64,000 nt of DNA from Ancylobacter vacuolatus (GTDB lineage Bacteria; Pseudomonadota; Alphaproteobacteria; Rhizobiales; Xanthobacteraceae), in the NCBI RefSeq assembly GCF_030813595.1, contig NZ_JAUSUH010000001.1, positions 558,001 to 622,000 of the forward strand. The letters are read 5' to 3'. Below are positions 10,431 through 19,414 of the stretch, piece after piece. Both the position numbers and the translations under genes were made by a program. Below the pieces are notes generated by a model. The model was not told where the DNA came from, did not search any database, and saw only the letters and a program-made list of their open reading frames with translations. The stretch's first letter is position 1; every line of letters begins with the position of its first letter.

Positions 10431-12119
10431 ATGGCACTCCCTCAATATCGCGTATCTCAATGGGCGGCTCTTTGCAGCCTCCTCATCGTCACCAGCACGC
10501 TCGTCACGTTCATCGTTGCCGCTATGGGCTTCAATGCGGCGCGTATCGGCAGTCCCACCTATGACAGAATAATCGCCGGCAAAGACATCATCGCCGACAT
10601 ATTGCCGCCGCCGCTCTACGTCGTCGAGGCCAACCTCGAAGCGCTGATCGCCCTGAGCAAGCCCCACACCGCCGCCGCCCGTGCGGCGCGCTTTGCCCAG
10701 CTGAATCGGGATTTTGATGCCCGCATAACCTATTGGGACGGTCAGGTGCTGCCGCCCGAACTGAGCAGCGCCATCGACAAGATCGACGCGACGGCGGCTC
10801 CGTTCTGGAAGATCGGCGCGACGGAGCTGTTCCCGGCGCTCGTCGCGGGGGACACCGCACGTGCGGCGCAGGCGGCAGAGCGGATGGGCGACGCCTATAC
10901 TGTCCATCGCCTCGCGGTCGATGCCACTGTTCTCATGGCCGAGGGCTTCGCCGCCGCCAATCAGGCGGATGCGGAGACAACCATCCGCGAGACGATTCAG
11001 GCAAGCAGTGCCGCCGGCCTGGCAACGCTCGCGCTGGTCCTGTTTTCCCTGTTCGCCGTCATCTTCCGGCTCACCCGACCGCTGGCGGAACTTGCCGGCG
11101 CGCTGGCGGCCTTGGCATCGGGCAACCGCGCCGTCGCGATACAGGGGCTCGCCCGCAAGGACGAACTGGGCGAACTCGCCCGCGGCCTCGACGAGTTCCG
11201 CCACACCCTCGAGGAGGGCGACAGAATGCGGAACGCCCAGGCCGACGCGGCCAGGCGCAGCGCCGCGCAGCTTACCGCCGAGCGTCACGCCCTGGCGGAG
11301 GCGTTCGAAGAATGCATGGGTGCTCTCGCCGAGGGCTTCGTCGCCTCCTCGAAAGAGGTTCACGGCGCAGCACAGCAACTGTCGCAGGCGGCCGAGGGAG
11401 CGGCCCGACAGGCGCAGATCGTGGCGAACGCCGCCGATGAATCGACCGGCAGCGTACGATCGATCGCCGCAGCCACAGAGCAAATATCCTGCTCGGTCAA
11501 CGAGATACTGGGCCGGACGGCCGAATCGTCGGGCATCTCCACTCAGGCTGCGCAGGAAGCTGAGGTCATGCGGGCCAACATCCAGGGTCTCATGCAATCG
11601 GCCGACGCCATCGGGCAGGTCATCCATCTCATCAGCGCCATCGCTTCGCAGACCAATCTGCTGGCGCTCAATGCCACCATTGAAGCGGCCCGTGCCGGCG
11701 ACGCCGGACGCGGCTTCGCGATCGTGGCGACCGAAGTGAAGCAGCTCGCAGCTCAGACCGCAGCGGCCACCGAAGAAATCGGCCAGAAGATCGGCGACAT
11801 CCAGGCCGCAACCAGCCAGACCGTCGCCTCGGTCGAGACGATCGCGGCCACCGTCGAGAAAATCCGCGCGATTTCCGCTCTAGTGGGGTCGGCTGTTGAA
11901 GAACAGGGAGCGACCACGTCCAACATCGCGGTCAACACCCAACGGGCTGCACAACGAAGCGAGGACGTGAATACCGGCATTGGCGGCCTGGGAACCGCCG
12001 CGCGCACCGTCGGCGCAGCGTCCAGCCAGATGATCGGCCTCTCCGACGCGCTCTCGAGCCGGGCGAGCCGGCTGCGGGACGAGGTGGCGACGTTCGTGCT
12101 GAACCTGCGCGCAAGCTGA
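10431..12119 (+). CDS. Methyl-accepting chemotaxis protein
   Basis: Transmembrane chemoreceptor of 562 residues. TM1 is about residues 11-33, followed by a ~160-residue periplasmic or helical ligand-binding region, TM2 at about 195-213, a HAMP linker at about 214-266, then the long coiled-coil signalling domain. The conserved hairpin tip that contacts CheA/CheW is visible around residues 403-440 ([20 protein letters not shown]). There is no obvious C-terminal CheR-binding pentapeptide; the protein ends [10 protein letters not shown]. The ligand is unknown. The gene is isolated, with no che genes in the window, so it feeds a chemotaxis system encoded elsewhere. Confidence 0.93.
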   Translation: MALPQYRVSQWAALCSLLIVTSTLVTFIVAAMGFNAARIGSPTYDRIIAGKDIIADILPPPLYVVEANLEALIALSKPHTAAARAARFAQLNRDFDARITYWDGQVLPPELSSAIDKIDATAAPFWKIGATELFPALVAGDTARAAQAAERMGDAYTVHRLAVDATVLMAEGFAAANQADAETTIRETIQASSAAGLATLALVLFSLFAVIFRLTRPLAELAGALAALASGNRAVAIQGLARKDELGELARGLDEFRHTLEEGDRMRNAQADAARRSAAQLTAERHALAEAFEECMGALAEGFVASSKEVHGAAQQLSQAAEGAARQAQIVANAADESTGSVRSIAAATEQISCSVNEILGRTAESSGISTQAAQEAEVMRANIQGLMQSADAIGQVIHLISAIASQTNLLALNATIEAARAGDAGRGFAIVATEVKQLAAQTAAATEEIGQKIGDIQAATSQTVASVETIAATVEKIRAISALVGSAVEEQGATTSNIAVNTQRAAQRSEDVNTGIGGLGTAARTVGAASSQMIGLSDALSSRASRLRDEVATFVLNLRAS

Positions 12120-12154
12120 CGGATGGGCGCGCTGGCGCCGGCCCGAGGCCCCTC

Positions 12155-12179
12155 CCCGGCGGCGGGCCACGCCGCCGGG
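12155..12179. terminator. GC hairpin between convergent chemoreceptor and nrdB genes
   Basis: CCCGGCGGCG (12155-12164) pairs perfectly with CGCCGCCGGG (12170-12179) over a 5-nt loop in the 67-bp gap between converging genes. A poly-T tract is lacking on both strands, so termination may be weak or Rho-assisted. Confidence 0.5.
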
Positions 12180-12186
12180 CCTGCCG

Positions 12187-13308
12187 TCAATCCCAGGCCA
12201 GCGCGCCGCCATTCTGGTACTCGATCACGCGGGTCTCGAAGAAGTTCTTCTCCTTCTTGAGATCCATCGCCTCGCTCATCCAGGGGAACGGGTTCTCCAC
12301 CTCGGCGAAGACCGGGGCGAGGCCGAGCTGGGCGCAGCGGCGATTGGCGATGAAGTGCATGTACTGCTCGCACAAGGCCGCGTTCAGCCCGAGGAACCCG
12401 CGCGGCATCGTGTCCCTTCCATAGGCGGCTTCCAGCTCGGCGGCGTCGGTGAGCATGGCGCGCACCTCGTCCTGAAAGGCGGGCGTCCACAGGTGCGGGT
12501 TTTCGGCCTTGATCTGGTTGATCACGTCGATGCCGAAGTTCAGGTGCAGGCTCTCATCGCGCAGGATGTACTGGTACTGCTCGGCAATTCCGACCATCTT
12601 GTTGCGCCGGCCGAGCGAGAGGATCTGGGCGAAGCCGGTGTAGAACCACATCCCCTCGAACACGACATAGAACGCCACGAGGTCACGCAGAAACTGCTGG
12701 TCGGCCTCCAGCGTGCCGGTGGCGAAGGCGGGGTCGTCGAGGCTCTGCGTGTGCTTCAGCGCCCACGCCGCCTTGTCGGTGATCGAGGGCACCTCGCGGT
12801 ACATGTTGAACAACTCGCCCTCGTCGAGGCCGAGGCTTTCCACGATGTACTGGAAGGTGTGGGTGTGCACCGCCTCCTCGAAGGCCTGGCGCAGCAGATA
12901 TTGCCGGCATTCGGGATTGGTGAGGTGGCGGTAGATCGCCAGCACGATGTTGTTGGCCACCAGCGATTCCGAGGCGGCGAAGAAGCCGAGATTGCGCTTG
13001 AGCATGCGCCGCTCGTCCTCGGTCAGCCCGTCGCGCGACTTCCACAGCGCGATGTCCGCCTGCATAGACACCTCGGTCGGCATCCAATGATTGTTGCAGC
13101 CGGCGAGGTACTTCTCCCACGCCCATTTGTATTTCAGCGGCAGAAGCTGGTTCACGTCGGCGCGGGCATTGATCATCCGCTTCTCATCCACCGTGACCCG
13201 GGCGGCGCCGCGTTCGATCGCGCCGAGTCCGGTGGCGTCGGCGGCCGATGGCGCAAGGTCGGGCGGCAGGGGCCGGGCGGCCGGCGGGGTATCGGACCAG
13301 TCGAGCAT
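12187..13308 (-). CDS. nrdB: Ribonucleotide reductase small subunit, class Ic-like (Phe at the radical Tyr site)
   Basis: Ferritin-like radical-generating subunit of class I ribonucleotide reductase, 373 residues. Metal ligands are recognisable: Glu114 (ASESLVANN), Glu145 and His148 ([12 protein letters not shown]), then the FEGMWF and [10 protein letters not shown] segments. Counting from the ExxH pair, the residue four after His148 is Phe152, where class Ia/Ib enzymes have the radical tyrosine. The first ligand is Glu rather than Asp. Both are hallmarks of the Chlamydia trachomatis class Ic enzyme, which uses a Mn(IV)/Fe(III) cofactor, and the surrounding sequence resembles that protein closely from memory. 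The ATG at 13308 is chosen because AGGAA lies just upstream; the longer frame reads through repeat sequence. It follows nrdA in an operon. Confidence 0.93.
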   Translation of the reverse strand: MLDWSDTPPAARPLPPDLAPSAADATGLGAIERGAARVTVDEKRMINARADVNQLLPLKYKWAWEKYLAGCNNHWMPTEVSMQADIALWKSRDGLTEDERRMLKRNLGFFAASESLVANNIVLAIYRHLTNPECRQYLLRQAFEEAVHTHTFQYIVESLGLDEGELFNMYREVPSITDKAAWALKHTQSLDDPAFATGTLEADQQFLRDLVAFYVVFEGMWFYTGFAQILSLGRRNKMVGIAEQYQYILRDESLHLNFGIDVINQIKAENPHLWTPAFQDEVRAMLTDAAELEAAYGRDTMPRGFLGLNAALCEQYMHFIANRRCAQLGLAPVFAEVENPFPWMSEAMDLKKEKNFFETRVIEYQNGGALAWD

Positions 13309-13334
13309 GGAAGTTCCTTGTGGGAAAAGTTGGC

Positions 13335-13425
13335 CGTCATGCCCGGGCTTGAAACGGGCATCCACGCGGCCTGGAGATGATTGCGAGCCGAAGGCGGGGA
13401 TGGCCGGGTGAAGCCCGGCCATGAC
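13335..13425. repeat. REP-type palindrome pair between nrdA and nrdB
   Basis: There are two hairpins. ATGCCCG (13339-13345) pairs with CGGGCAT (13355-13361), and ATGGCCGGG (13400-13408) pairs with CCCGGCCAT (13414-13422). The flanking CGTCATG/CATGACG words mark the ends of the pair. This is the 'cgtcatgcccgggct' type of dispersed element common in Bradyrhizobium- and Xanthobacter-like genomes (recollection). It fills most of the 139-bp intercistronic gap and could alter the nrdA:nrdB transcript ratio. Confidence 0.75.
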
Positions 13426-13447
13426 GTCGCACAGGGATGGTGCCGGC

Positions 13448-16327
13448 CTATTGGCAGGCTTCGCAGTCGGGATCGTTGATGGAGCAGGCCGGTCCGAAGG
13501 CGCTCTCGGGCACCGCAATCGGCGCCGCCGCCATTGCCGCCGACACGGCGTTGAGCTTGCCGTCCGTGCCCTTCAGCGTCGATTTCTCGACATGGCTGGC
13601 GGAGCGCGCCCGCAGATAATAGGTGGTCTTCAGGCCCCGCTTCCACGCCAGCCGGTAGGTCTCATCGAGCACGCGGCCGGAAGGGTTGGCGACGTAGATA
13701 TTGAGCGACTGCGACTGGTCGATCCATTTCTGCCGCCGCGCCGCCGCCTCGATCAGCCAGGCGGGCGCGATCTCGAAAGCCGTGGCGTAGAGCGCCTTCA
13801 GTTCGACCGGGATGCGGTCGATCGGCCCGACGCTGCCATCGTAGTATTTGAGGTCCGACACCATCACCTCGTCCCACAGACCGCGCGCCTTCAGGTCGCG
13901 CACGAGGGCGGCGTTCACCACGGTGAAGTCGCCGGACATGTTCGATTTCACGAACAGGTTCTGATAGGCCGGCTCGATCGACTGCGACACGCCGCAAATG
14001 TTGGAAATCGTCGCCGTCGGCGCGATCGCCATGGTGTTGGAGTTGCGCAGGCCGGTGGTCTTCACCCGTTCGCGCAGCCCTTCCCAGTCGAGCGTCGCGG
14101 AGCGGTCGAGGTCCAGCCCGCCGCGCGCTTCCGCCAGCAATTCGATCGAGTCGATCGGCAGCACGCCCTTCGACCAGAGCGAGCCCTCGAAGGAAGGGTA
14201 GCGCCCACGCTCCTGAGCGAGGTCGCAGGAGGCTCGAAGCGCGTGGAAGCTCACCGCCTCCATGCTGGTATCGGCAAAGCGCACCGCCGCGTCCGAGCCA
14301 TAGGGAATGCGCAGCGCCTGCAGCGCGTCCTGGAAGCCCATGATGCCAAGCCCCACCGGACGGTGGCGCAGATTGGAGCGGCGCGCCTCCGGAATGGTGT
14401 AGAAATTGATGTCGATGACATTGTCGAGCATCCGCATCGCCGTCGTCACCGTGCGCGCCAGCCGCGCCTGGTCGAGCCCGTCCGGCGTGACATGGGCGAG
14501 AAGGTTCACCGAGCCGAGATTGCACACCGCCACCTCGTCGGCGCTCGTGTTGAGCGTGATCTCGGTGCAGAGGTTGGACGAGTGCACCACGCCCACATGG
14601 CCCTGCGGCGAGCGGATGTTGCACGGGTCCTTGAAGGTGATCCAGGGATGGCCGGTCTCGAACAGCAGGGTCAGCATGCGCCGCCAGAGGTCGAGCGCCC
14701 GCACCTGCCGGAACACCTTCATCTCGCCGCGCGCCGCCTTCGCCTCATAGGCCTCATAGGCGCCCTTGAACGCCCGGCCGGTGAGGTCGTGCAGGTCCGG
14801 GGTCTCGTCTGGCGAGAACAGCGTCCACGGCCCGTCCGCCTCCACCCGCTGCAGAAACAGGTCCGGCACCCAATTGGCGGTGTTCATGTCATGGGTGCGG
14901 CGGCGGTCGTCGCCGGTGTTCTTTCGCAGGTCGAGGAATTCCTCGATGTCGATATGCCAGGTTTCCAGATAGGCGCAGACCGCGCCCTTGCGCTTGCCGC
15001 CCTGGTTCACCGCGATGGCGGTGTCGTTGGCCACCTTGAGGAAGGGCACCACCCCCTGGCTCTCGCCATTCGTGCCCTTGATATGGGCGCCGAGGCCGCG
15101 CACCCGCGTCCAGTCATTGCCGAGCCCGCCTGAGTATTTCGCCAGCAGGGCGTTGTCCTTGATCGCCTTGAAGATGCCATCGAGATCGTCCGGCACGGTG
15201 GTGAGAAAGCAGGAGGAGAGCTGCGGGCGCAGCGTGCCGGCATTGAACAGCGTCGGGGTCGAGGCCATGAAGTCGAAGGAGGACAGCAGACGGTAGAACT
15301 CGATCGCCCGCGCCTCGCGATCCACCTCGCGCAAGGCCAGCCCCATGGCGACGCGCATGAAGAAGGCCTGCGGCAGCTCGAAGCGGGTGCCGCGCGCGTG
15401 CAGGAAATAGCGATCATACAGCGTCTGCAGGCCGAGATAGTCGAATTGCAGGTCACGCGCGGGGAGCAGCGCCGCCGCGATGCGGTCGAGGTCGAAGCGG
15501 CCGAGTTCGGGGTCGATCAGTTCCTCGGCAATGCCGCGCTGGAGATAGGCGCGGAAATAGTCGGGGTAGCGCGCCGCCATCTCGCGCTGCGTCGCCTGCG
15601 CCGGCCGGCCGTCGAGAAAGCTCAGCGCCTCGCGGCGCAGCTTGTCGCCGAGTAGGCGGGCGGACACCTTGGCATAGTTGGGCTCGGTCTCGATCAGCGT
15701 GCGGGCGGCGAGAATCGGGGCCAGCGCCAGCTCGTCGACGCTGATGCCGTCATAAAGGTTGCGGCGGGTCTCGTTGAGGATGGCGGCGGCGGAGACATCG
15801 GCGAGCCCCTCCGTCGCCTCGGCCAGCACCGCCTCCAGCCGGGCGGCGTCAAGCGGCACCCGCGCCCCGTCGGCCGTGGTCATCGACAGCGCCGTTGTCA
15901 GCGCCGGAAGCGAGACGGAGGCCGCCTTTGCCGCCGCCCGCTCGCGCGCCCGCTCCTCGCGGTAGAGCACATAGGCGCGCGCGACCTTGTGGTGCTCGCC
16001 GCGCATCAGCGCCAGTTCCACCTGATCCTGCACGTCCTCGATGTGGAAGCTGCGCCCGGAATCGGCGCGGCGGGTAAGGCCGGCGACGATCTGGTCGGTC
16101 AACTCGGCAACGATGTCATGCACACGGCGCGAGGCAGCCGCGCCCGAGCCTTCCACGGCGAGGAAGGCCTTGGTCAGCGCCACGGCGATCTTCGAGGCAT
16201 CAAACGGCGTCACCGCGCCGTTGCGGCGGATGAGCTGATAGCCCGGCGTGCTGGAAGGGGCCGCCGCTGGCGCGGCGGAAACCGGCACGTGGCCGGGCAG
16301 GTTCTCGGCGTCGAGAGAAAGAGACAT
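13448..16327 (-). CDS. nrdA: Ribonucleoside-diphosphate reductase large subunit
   Basis: Class I ribonucleotide reductase catalytic subunit, 959 residues. An N-terminal ATP-cone (about residues 29-130, from [18 protein letters not shown]) is followed by a second cone-like segment (about 145-245), then the ten-stranded barrel with [11 protein letters not shown], the NLCTEITLN segment, [15 protein letters not shown] and the radical-transfer tyrosine pair region. The C-terminal tail ends DPDCEACQ, giving the CxxC pair that shuttles electrons from thioredoxin or glutaredoxin. Duplicated cones fit the class Ic partner seen downstream. It is transcribed toward nrdB, with a cobalamin riboswitch in the leader. 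The start at 16327 is preceded by GGGG inside a small hairpin. Confidence 0.96.
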   Translation of the reverse strand: MSLSLDAENLPGHVPVSAAPAAAPSSTPGYQLIRRNGAVTPFDASKIAVALTKAFLAVEGSGAAASRRVHDIVAELTDQIVAGLTRRADSGRSFHIEDVQDQVELALMRGEHHKVARAYVLYREERARERAAAKAASVSLPALTTALSMTTADGARVPLDAARLEAVLAEATEGLADVSAAAILNETRRNLYDGISVDELALAPILAARTLIETEPNYAKVSARLLGDKLRREALSFLDGRPAQATQREMAARYPDYFRAYLQRGIAEELIDPELGRFDLDRIAAALLPARDLQFDYLGLQTLYDRYFLHARGTRFELPQAFFMRVAMGLALREVDREARAIEFYRLLSSFDFMASTPTLFNAGTLRPQLSSCFLTTVPDDLDGIFKAIKDNALLAKYSGGLGNDWTRVRGLGAHIKGTNGESQGVVPFLKVANDTAIAVNQGGKRKGAVCAYLETWHIDIEEFLDLRKNTGDDRRRTHDMNTANWVPDLFLQRVEADGPWTLFSPDETPDLHDLTGRAFKGAYEAYEAKAARGEMKVFRQVRALDLWRRMLTLLFETGHPWITFKDPCNIRSPQGHVGVVHSSNLCTEITLNTSADEVAVCNLGSVNLLAHVTPDGLDQARLARTVTTAMRMLDNVIDINFYTIPEARRSNLRHRPVGLGIMGFQDALQALRIPYGSDAAVRFADTSMEAVSFHALRASCDLAQERGRYPSFEGSLWSKGVLPIDSIELLAEARGGLDLDRSATLDWEGLRERVKTTGLRNSNTMAIAPTATISNICGVSQSIEPAYQNLFVKSNMSGDFTVVNAALVRDLKARGLWDEVMVSDLKYYDGSVGPIDRIPVELKALYATAFEIAPAWLIEAAARRQKWIDQSQSLNIYVANPSGRVLDETYRLAWKRGLKTTYYLRARSASHVEKSTLKGTDGKLNAVSAAMAAAPIAVPESAFGPACSINDPDCEACQ

Positions 16328-16333
16328 CGGCTA

Positions 16334-16350
16334 ACCCCAAGATCATTGGG
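16334..16350 (-). promoter_or_regulatory. Hairpin covering the nrdA ribosome binding site
   Basis: On the transcribed strand CCCCAA pairs with TTGGGG across a 5-nt loop. The TTGGGG arm contains the only purine-rich Shine-Dalgarno candidate for nrdA, about seven bases before its ATG. The stem would hide the ribosome binding site and is a natural candidate for the expression platform of the riboswitch about 100 bases upstream. Confidence 0.5.
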
Positions 16351-16452
16351 GGCAAAGGCCGAGCGGACGCATCGGCGCGTCGGCGGCACGAGGCACCGGC
16401 GGACGCGCGAACGCACCACCGGGACACCCCGCCCAGGGACGATTATATTGCT

Positions 16453-16645
16453 ACGGCAGGTCTCCTGGCTCACGGGTAAAGCGCCTCTCGTCCGGCCTTC
16501 CCGAAGCGCGCGGCCTCAGTGACACGGTTTGGACGACAGACTCGCCGCTGACAGTTGCGGGGGCAGCGCCGGCCTCGCCTAGCATGGCTCACCGGCTTCC
16601 CTCTTAGCCCTCTCGCCTTGCGACTCGAAGGACCGTAACGCCTAC
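16453..16645 (-). promoter_or_regulatory. Cobalamin (B12) riboswitch in the nrdAB leader
   Basis: Read on the minus strand, the conserved cobalamin-riboswitch blocks occur in order: GGGAAGCCGGTGAGCC, then GGCGCTGCCCCCGCAACTG, AGCGGCGAG, a G(T)CACTG box, CGGGAAGG and the closing GAGCCAGGAGACCTGCCG. This is the classic adenosylcobalamin-type aptamer, which represses the downstream gene when B12 is abundant. The downstream gene is the class I ribonucleotide reductase. The rule is established in Streptomyces, where B12 represses the class I enzyme when a B12-dependent class II enzyme (NrdJ) is available. This implies a class II nrdJ elsewhere in the genome. Boundaries are approximate. Confidence 0.92.
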
Positions 16646-16741
16646 ATATAGGCAGCCAGCCCCGCACGACGTCAAGATATGGACGCACATGTCCTCAGCA
16701 GCGTGGAGCCGCGCGGCCAATAGCGACGCGCGACCTCGCGC

Positions 16742-17110
16742 TCACACCGCCCCGCCGGCCAGCATCCCCTGCATGGAGCGGGCGATGTCGGCGGGTATGT
16801 AGGGCTTGGCGAAGAACAGGCTGCCGGGGGGAAGCTCGGCCTTGCCGGCGATCCGGTTGCCTGACGTGACGATGATATGCACCGGGGGCCAGCGCTCGCG
16901 CACCGCCGCCGAGAGCTTCAGCCCGTCCATGCTGCCGGGCATGTCGATATCGGTGAACACCAGCCGGATTTCCCGGACTGTTTCCAGAATTCTCAGCGCC
17001 TGGTCGGCACTGGCGGCCTCATGCACCTCGAAACCTTTTTCGGCGAGGTAGTCGGCGATGTCGAAGCGCAGGAGCGCCTCGTCCTCGACCACCAGCACTG
17101 CGATTGGCAT
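16742..17110 (-). CDS. Single-domain response regulator (CheY-like)
   Basis: A stand-alone receiver domain of 122 residues beginning MPIAVLVVEDEALLRFDIAD. It has the acidic pair E9-D10, phospho-acceptor Asp54 in VFTDIDMPGSMDG, the Thr in IIVTSG and Lys in FFAKPY. There is no output domain. It belongs to the FixJ/CheY-like single-domain regulators common in Hyphomicrobiales, often paired with HWE-type kinases; no kinase is adjacent. The start at 17110 is preferred to the longer frame because GGGG lies about nine bases upstream and the receiver fold begins there. Confidence 0.85.
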   Translation of the reverse strand: MPIAVLVVEDEALLRFDIADYLAEKGFEVHEAASADQALRILETVREIRLVFTDIDMPGSMDGLKLSAAVRERWPPVHIIVTSGNRIAGKAELPPGSLFFAKPYIPADIARSMQGMLAGGAV

Positions 17111-17406
17111 ACTCAAAAACCCCGGTGCCGGCGCATGATTCATCGCGGCAATGACAGGCAACGCGGCATGCGGGAGAACGATCCCGTGATTTTTTCCAAA
17201 CCACCTTTTTGTGAGGCGGCGCCGTATGCGCCGGTAACCGCGCGGGAAATCACGCGCGCGGCTTGTCGGCCATGGCGTGATGGCGCTATGTAGGGCCTGA
17301 AGATGTCGCGTCCCGCCGGGCCGCACTTCCCATCGCTGCGTCTTGCTTCTGTGAGGCGCAGCCGTGTCGGTTCCAACGAGCCGCCCAACCAGCAGCTGCG
17401 CTGCAT

Positions 17407-17703
17407 GTGATCGGACAAGAATTGCAGGTCCTCGTTCGCGACAACAATGTCGAACAAGCCATGAGGGTTTTGAAGAAGAAGATGCAGCGCGAAGGCATCT
17501 TCCGCGAGATGAAGGCGCGCCGCGCTTACGAGAAGCCGTCCGAGCGGCGCAATCGTGAAGACGCCGAGGCCATCCGCCGGACCAAGAAGGCCGCGCGCAA
17601 GCAGGCCATTCGCGACGGGCTCATCGCCGCACCGAAAAAGAAGCCGTTGATCGGCCGTGGCCTGCCCCGCCCCGGCGCCCCCAGCGCCCCGGCCGCCGAG
17701 TAA
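17407..17703 (+). CDS. rpsU: 30S ribosomal protein S21
   Basis: S21 family protein. The core [20 protein letters not shown], then [19 protein letters not shown], is diagnostic, followed by a very basic tail. Residues after about 70 ([19 protein letters not shown] and on) extend beyond the usual S21 end and are Pro/Ala-rich. The GTG at 17407 gives 98 residues. The TTG at 17422 would start exactly at the position where most alphaproteobacterial S21 begin (xQVLVRDNN) and may be the true start. S21 contacts 16S rRNA near the anti-Shine-Dalgarno region. It neighbours a cold-shock gene, a common pairing of translation-related stress genes. Confidence 0.9.
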   Translation: MIGQELQVLVRDNNVEQAMRVLKKKMQREGIFREMKARRAYEKPSERRNREDAEAIRRTKKAARKQAIRDGLIAAPKKKPLIGRGLPRPGAPSAPAAE

Positions 17704-17721
17704 AAATAAATCTTGCGGGGG

Positions 17722-17750
17722 TTGTGAGAACACCACATCCTCTGTACGAT
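17722..17750 (+). promoter_or_regulatory. Candidate sigma-70 promoter of the cold-shock gene
   Basis: TTGTGA (17722-17727), a 17-nt spacer, and TACGAT (17745-17750). It would give a 5' leader of roughly 130 nt before cspA, in line with the long structured leaders of cold-shock mRNAs. The leader contains a perfect 14-bp palindrome, GCGCACATGTGCGC, at 17784-17797. Confidence 0.4.
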
Positions 17751-17887
17751 AAGGCATCGATCTTGGACGTTGAACTTTGTTTTGCGCACATGTGCGCCGT
17801 AGCGAACTTCCTCTCAAATCGATGTCAACCTGATGCTCGCATGCGTGCGGGCACTCAAATCACTATGTCGACTGAAAGGATTTAGTC

Positions 17888-18097
17888 ATGGCTACGGGTA
17901 CTGTGAAGTGGTTTAACGGCCAGAAGGGCTTTGGTTTCATTCAGCCGGACAACGGCGGGCCGGACGTGTTCGTTCACATCTCCGCGGTCGAGCGCGCGGG
18001 CCTGATGGGCCTGAACGAAGGCCAGAAGGTGTCTTACGAGCTCGAGACCGATCGCCGCAGCGGCAAGAGCTCGGCCGGCAGCCTCAAGGCTGCGTGA
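17888..18097 (+). CDS. cspA: Cold-shock protein (CspA family)
   Basis: Single cold-shock domain of 69 residues beginning [18 protein letters not shown]. The RNA-binding motifs RNP1 (KGFGFI) and RNP2 (VFVHIS) are both intact. It acts as an RNA chaperone that melts secondary structure. AAAGGA lies about 10 bases upstream of the ATG. It has a long 5' leader and is closed by a strong terminator, so it is a monocistronic unit. Other Csp paralogues are expected in the genome; cold induction is not proven by sequence. Confidence 0.95.
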   Translation: MATGTVKWFNGQKGFGFIQPDNGGPDVFVHISAVERAGLMGLNEGQKVSYELETDRRSGKSSAGSLKAA

Positions 18098-18158
18098 GGA
18101 CATTGCTTCCGGTCTTTGACCACGGATGTACTGGCAACGACCGTTGAGGCAGTAGTGG

Positions 18159-18186
18159 AAAGGCCGGGGAAACCCGGCCTTTTTTT
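18159..18186 (+). terminator. Rho-independent terminator after cspA
   Basis: AGGCCGGG (18161-18168) pairs with CCCGGCCT (18173-18180) over a 4-nt loop and is followed directly by a run of eight T (18179-18186, two shared with the stem). It is a textbook intrinsic terminator and the clearest in the window. Confidence 0.92.
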
Positions 18187-18209
18187 GCGTTTACGAAGGG
18201 AAGTTCAAC

Positions 18210-18437
18210 ATGCCCAAAAAAGCGCAGGAGACACCCTTCAAGCCGAAGATGTCTCAATCTGAAAGCAAGGCCGATTCCGTTTCCCGGATCGCCATGTCGT
18301 TGATCGAGCACGAATCGGTGGCCCGCGAAGCCAAGATCACCCGCCTGCGGGAGGCGCGCCTGGCCAAGGAGGCCGCCGAGCGCAGCCTCGCCGCCACGGC
18401 GGCTCCCAAACCCACCCGCCGCACCGTCAAGCGTTAG
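18210..18437 (+). CDS. Small basic protein of unknown function (75 aa)
   Basis: Lys/Arg/Ala-rich 75-residue protein with no recognised domain. Residues about 20-60 (VSRIAMSLIEHESVAREAKI onward) look like one long amphipathic helix, and the end KPTRRTVKR is strongly basic, suggesting a nucleic-acid or ribosome contact. The ATG has a GAAGGGAAG Shine-Dalgarno 7-9 bases upstream, which supports it being expressed. It lies behind the cspA terminator and 18 bp before another small gene, probably as a two-gene unit. Function unknown. Confidence 0.6.
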   Translation: MPKKAQETPFKPKMSQSESKADSVSRIAMSLIEHESVAREAKITRLREARLAKEAAERSLAATAAPKPTRRTVKR

Positions 18438-18455
18438 TCTCCCGCGAAAGCTGCC

Positions 18456-18668
18456 ATGCCTGCTGACCTGAACGACCCCATGACCCTGAAGCTCAAGACG
18501 CTGCGCAACCGGCTGCTGACCGAGCAACGCGATCTGATTTCCATCGCCGCCGAGATCAACGCCCTGCCCTCCGACAAGACGATCCAGAAGATCGCCAGCC
18601 TCGAAGTCGCTATCGGTGCCGTCGAATCGATGCTCGACGAGGAAGCCGGCGAGCGGACGGCGAAATAG
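18456..18668 (+). CDS. Small helical protein of unknown function (70 aa)
   Basis: 70 residues, mostly helical by composition. Residues 10-35 (LKLKTLRNRLLTEQRDLISI) and 45-63 show a heptad-like hydrophobic pattern suggestive of a short helical hairpin or coiled coil. An internal ATG (residue 9, MTLKLKTLRN) is an alternative start because the upstream ATG has only a weak ribosome site. It ends 12 bp before the converging TetR gene. No family recognised. Confidence 0.55.
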   Translation: MPADLNDPMTLKLKTLRNRLLTEQRDLISIAAEINALPSDKTIQKIASLEVAIGAVESMLDEEAGERTAK

Positions 18669-18680
18669 CGACAGGCCGGT

Positions 18681-19277
18681 TCAGCCCGGCTTTGCCAGCA
18701 GACCCTGCGCCAGACAGCGAAACGCCTCGATCGCCTTGGGCAGCGCGCGTTCCGGGGAGGAACTCGCCGCCGTCCACAGCGCCGCGTTCAGCGCCGCGCC
18801 ATTGATCAGCCAGGCCGCCGCCGCCGGGTCCACCGGCTTCAGCACGCCGTCGGCGATCAGCCCTTCCACCGTGCGACGGGTCGTCTCAAGGCAGGCGTTC
18901 TGGCTCGGCCATTGCGCGGGATCGCCGAGCACGGCCGGGCCGTCGAGCAGCACGATGCGCTGCACCTCCGGCTCCAGCGCCATCTCGATATAGGCCACTC
19001 CCTCGGCGAGCAGCCCTTCCCATGGCGTGGCGGCGCGGGCGGCGATGGCCTGTGCGCGGGCGGCCATTTCAGCGTCGATCTGCTGCACCACGGCGGCCAG
19101 AAGTCCGCGCTTGTCGCCGAAATTATGGTAGAGCGCCCCGCGCGTCAGCCCAGCCGCCGCCGTCAGATCGTCCATAGAGGCCTCGGCATAGCCCTTTTCG
19201 GCAAAGGCCCTGCGCGCCGCCGCAACCAGCCTGGCGCGGGTCTCTTCCATCTTTTCCGCCCGTCGTCCCACGGCCAT
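18681..19277 (-). CDS. TetR-family transcriptional repressor
   Basis: 198 residues. The N-terminal helix-turn-helix is typical: TRARLVAAARRAFAEKGYAE, then ASMDDLTAAAGLTRGALYHNFGDKRGLLAAVV (about residues 12-65). The rest is a helical ligand-binding and dimerisation domain, with the GWEGL...-type C-terminal region of the TetR_C group. The ATG at 19277 is chosen over 19319 because AAGGTGAG sits just upstream and the longer frame would run into the operator. It is divergent from the RidA gene, with two copies of the same palindrome between them. Autoregulation and control of ridA are the obvious inference; the ligand is unknown. Confidence 0.9.
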   Translation of the reverse strand: MAVGRRAEKMEETRARLVAAARRAFAEKGYAEASMDDLTAAAGLTRGALYHNFGDKRGLLAAVVQQIDAEMAARAQAIAARAATPWEGLLAEGVAYIEMALEPEVQRIVLLDGPAVLGDPAQWPSQNACLETTRRTVEGLIADGVLKPVDPAAAAWLINGAALNAALWTAASSSPERALPKAIEAFRCLAQGLLAKPG

Positions 19278-19316
19278 GTCGCGCTCACCTTCCACACGGG
19301 CACGAGCGCCCATTGA

Positions 19317-19331
19317 CATACGCGCCGTATG
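19317..19331. promoter_or_regulatory. TetR operator copy 1
   Basis: CATACG-cgc-CGTATG, a perfect inverted repeat with a 3-bp spacer, 39 bp ahead of the TetR start. A second copy with the same half-sites lies 27 bp further on (centre to centre). Confidence 0.75.
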
Positions 19332-19343
19332 CGAACACTCTCA

Positions 19344-19358
19344 CATACGAAACGTATA
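19344..19358. promoter_or_regulatory. TetR operator copy 2
   Basis: CATACG-aaa-CGTATA repeats the half-sites of copy 1 with the same 3-bp spacer; only the last base deviates. It is 56 bp ahead of the RidA start. Duplicate sites between divergent genes fit cooperative repression of both promoters. Confidence 0.72.
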
Positions 19359-19414
19359 TCAGATCATCCCGCCCTCGCAAAAGCCGGAGCGGCAGGTCGA
19401 AACGAAAGGACACG

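Noticed and set aside
13421-15133. A 570-residue plus-strand frame opposite nrdA
   Set aside because: Shadow of a highly conserved gene with His/Arg/Gly-biased composition typical of antisense frames at high GC.
17140-17817. A 225-residue minus-strand frame overlapping rpsU and the response regulator leader
   Set aside because: Antisense to S21 with no start context and no domain; the S21 gene is clear.
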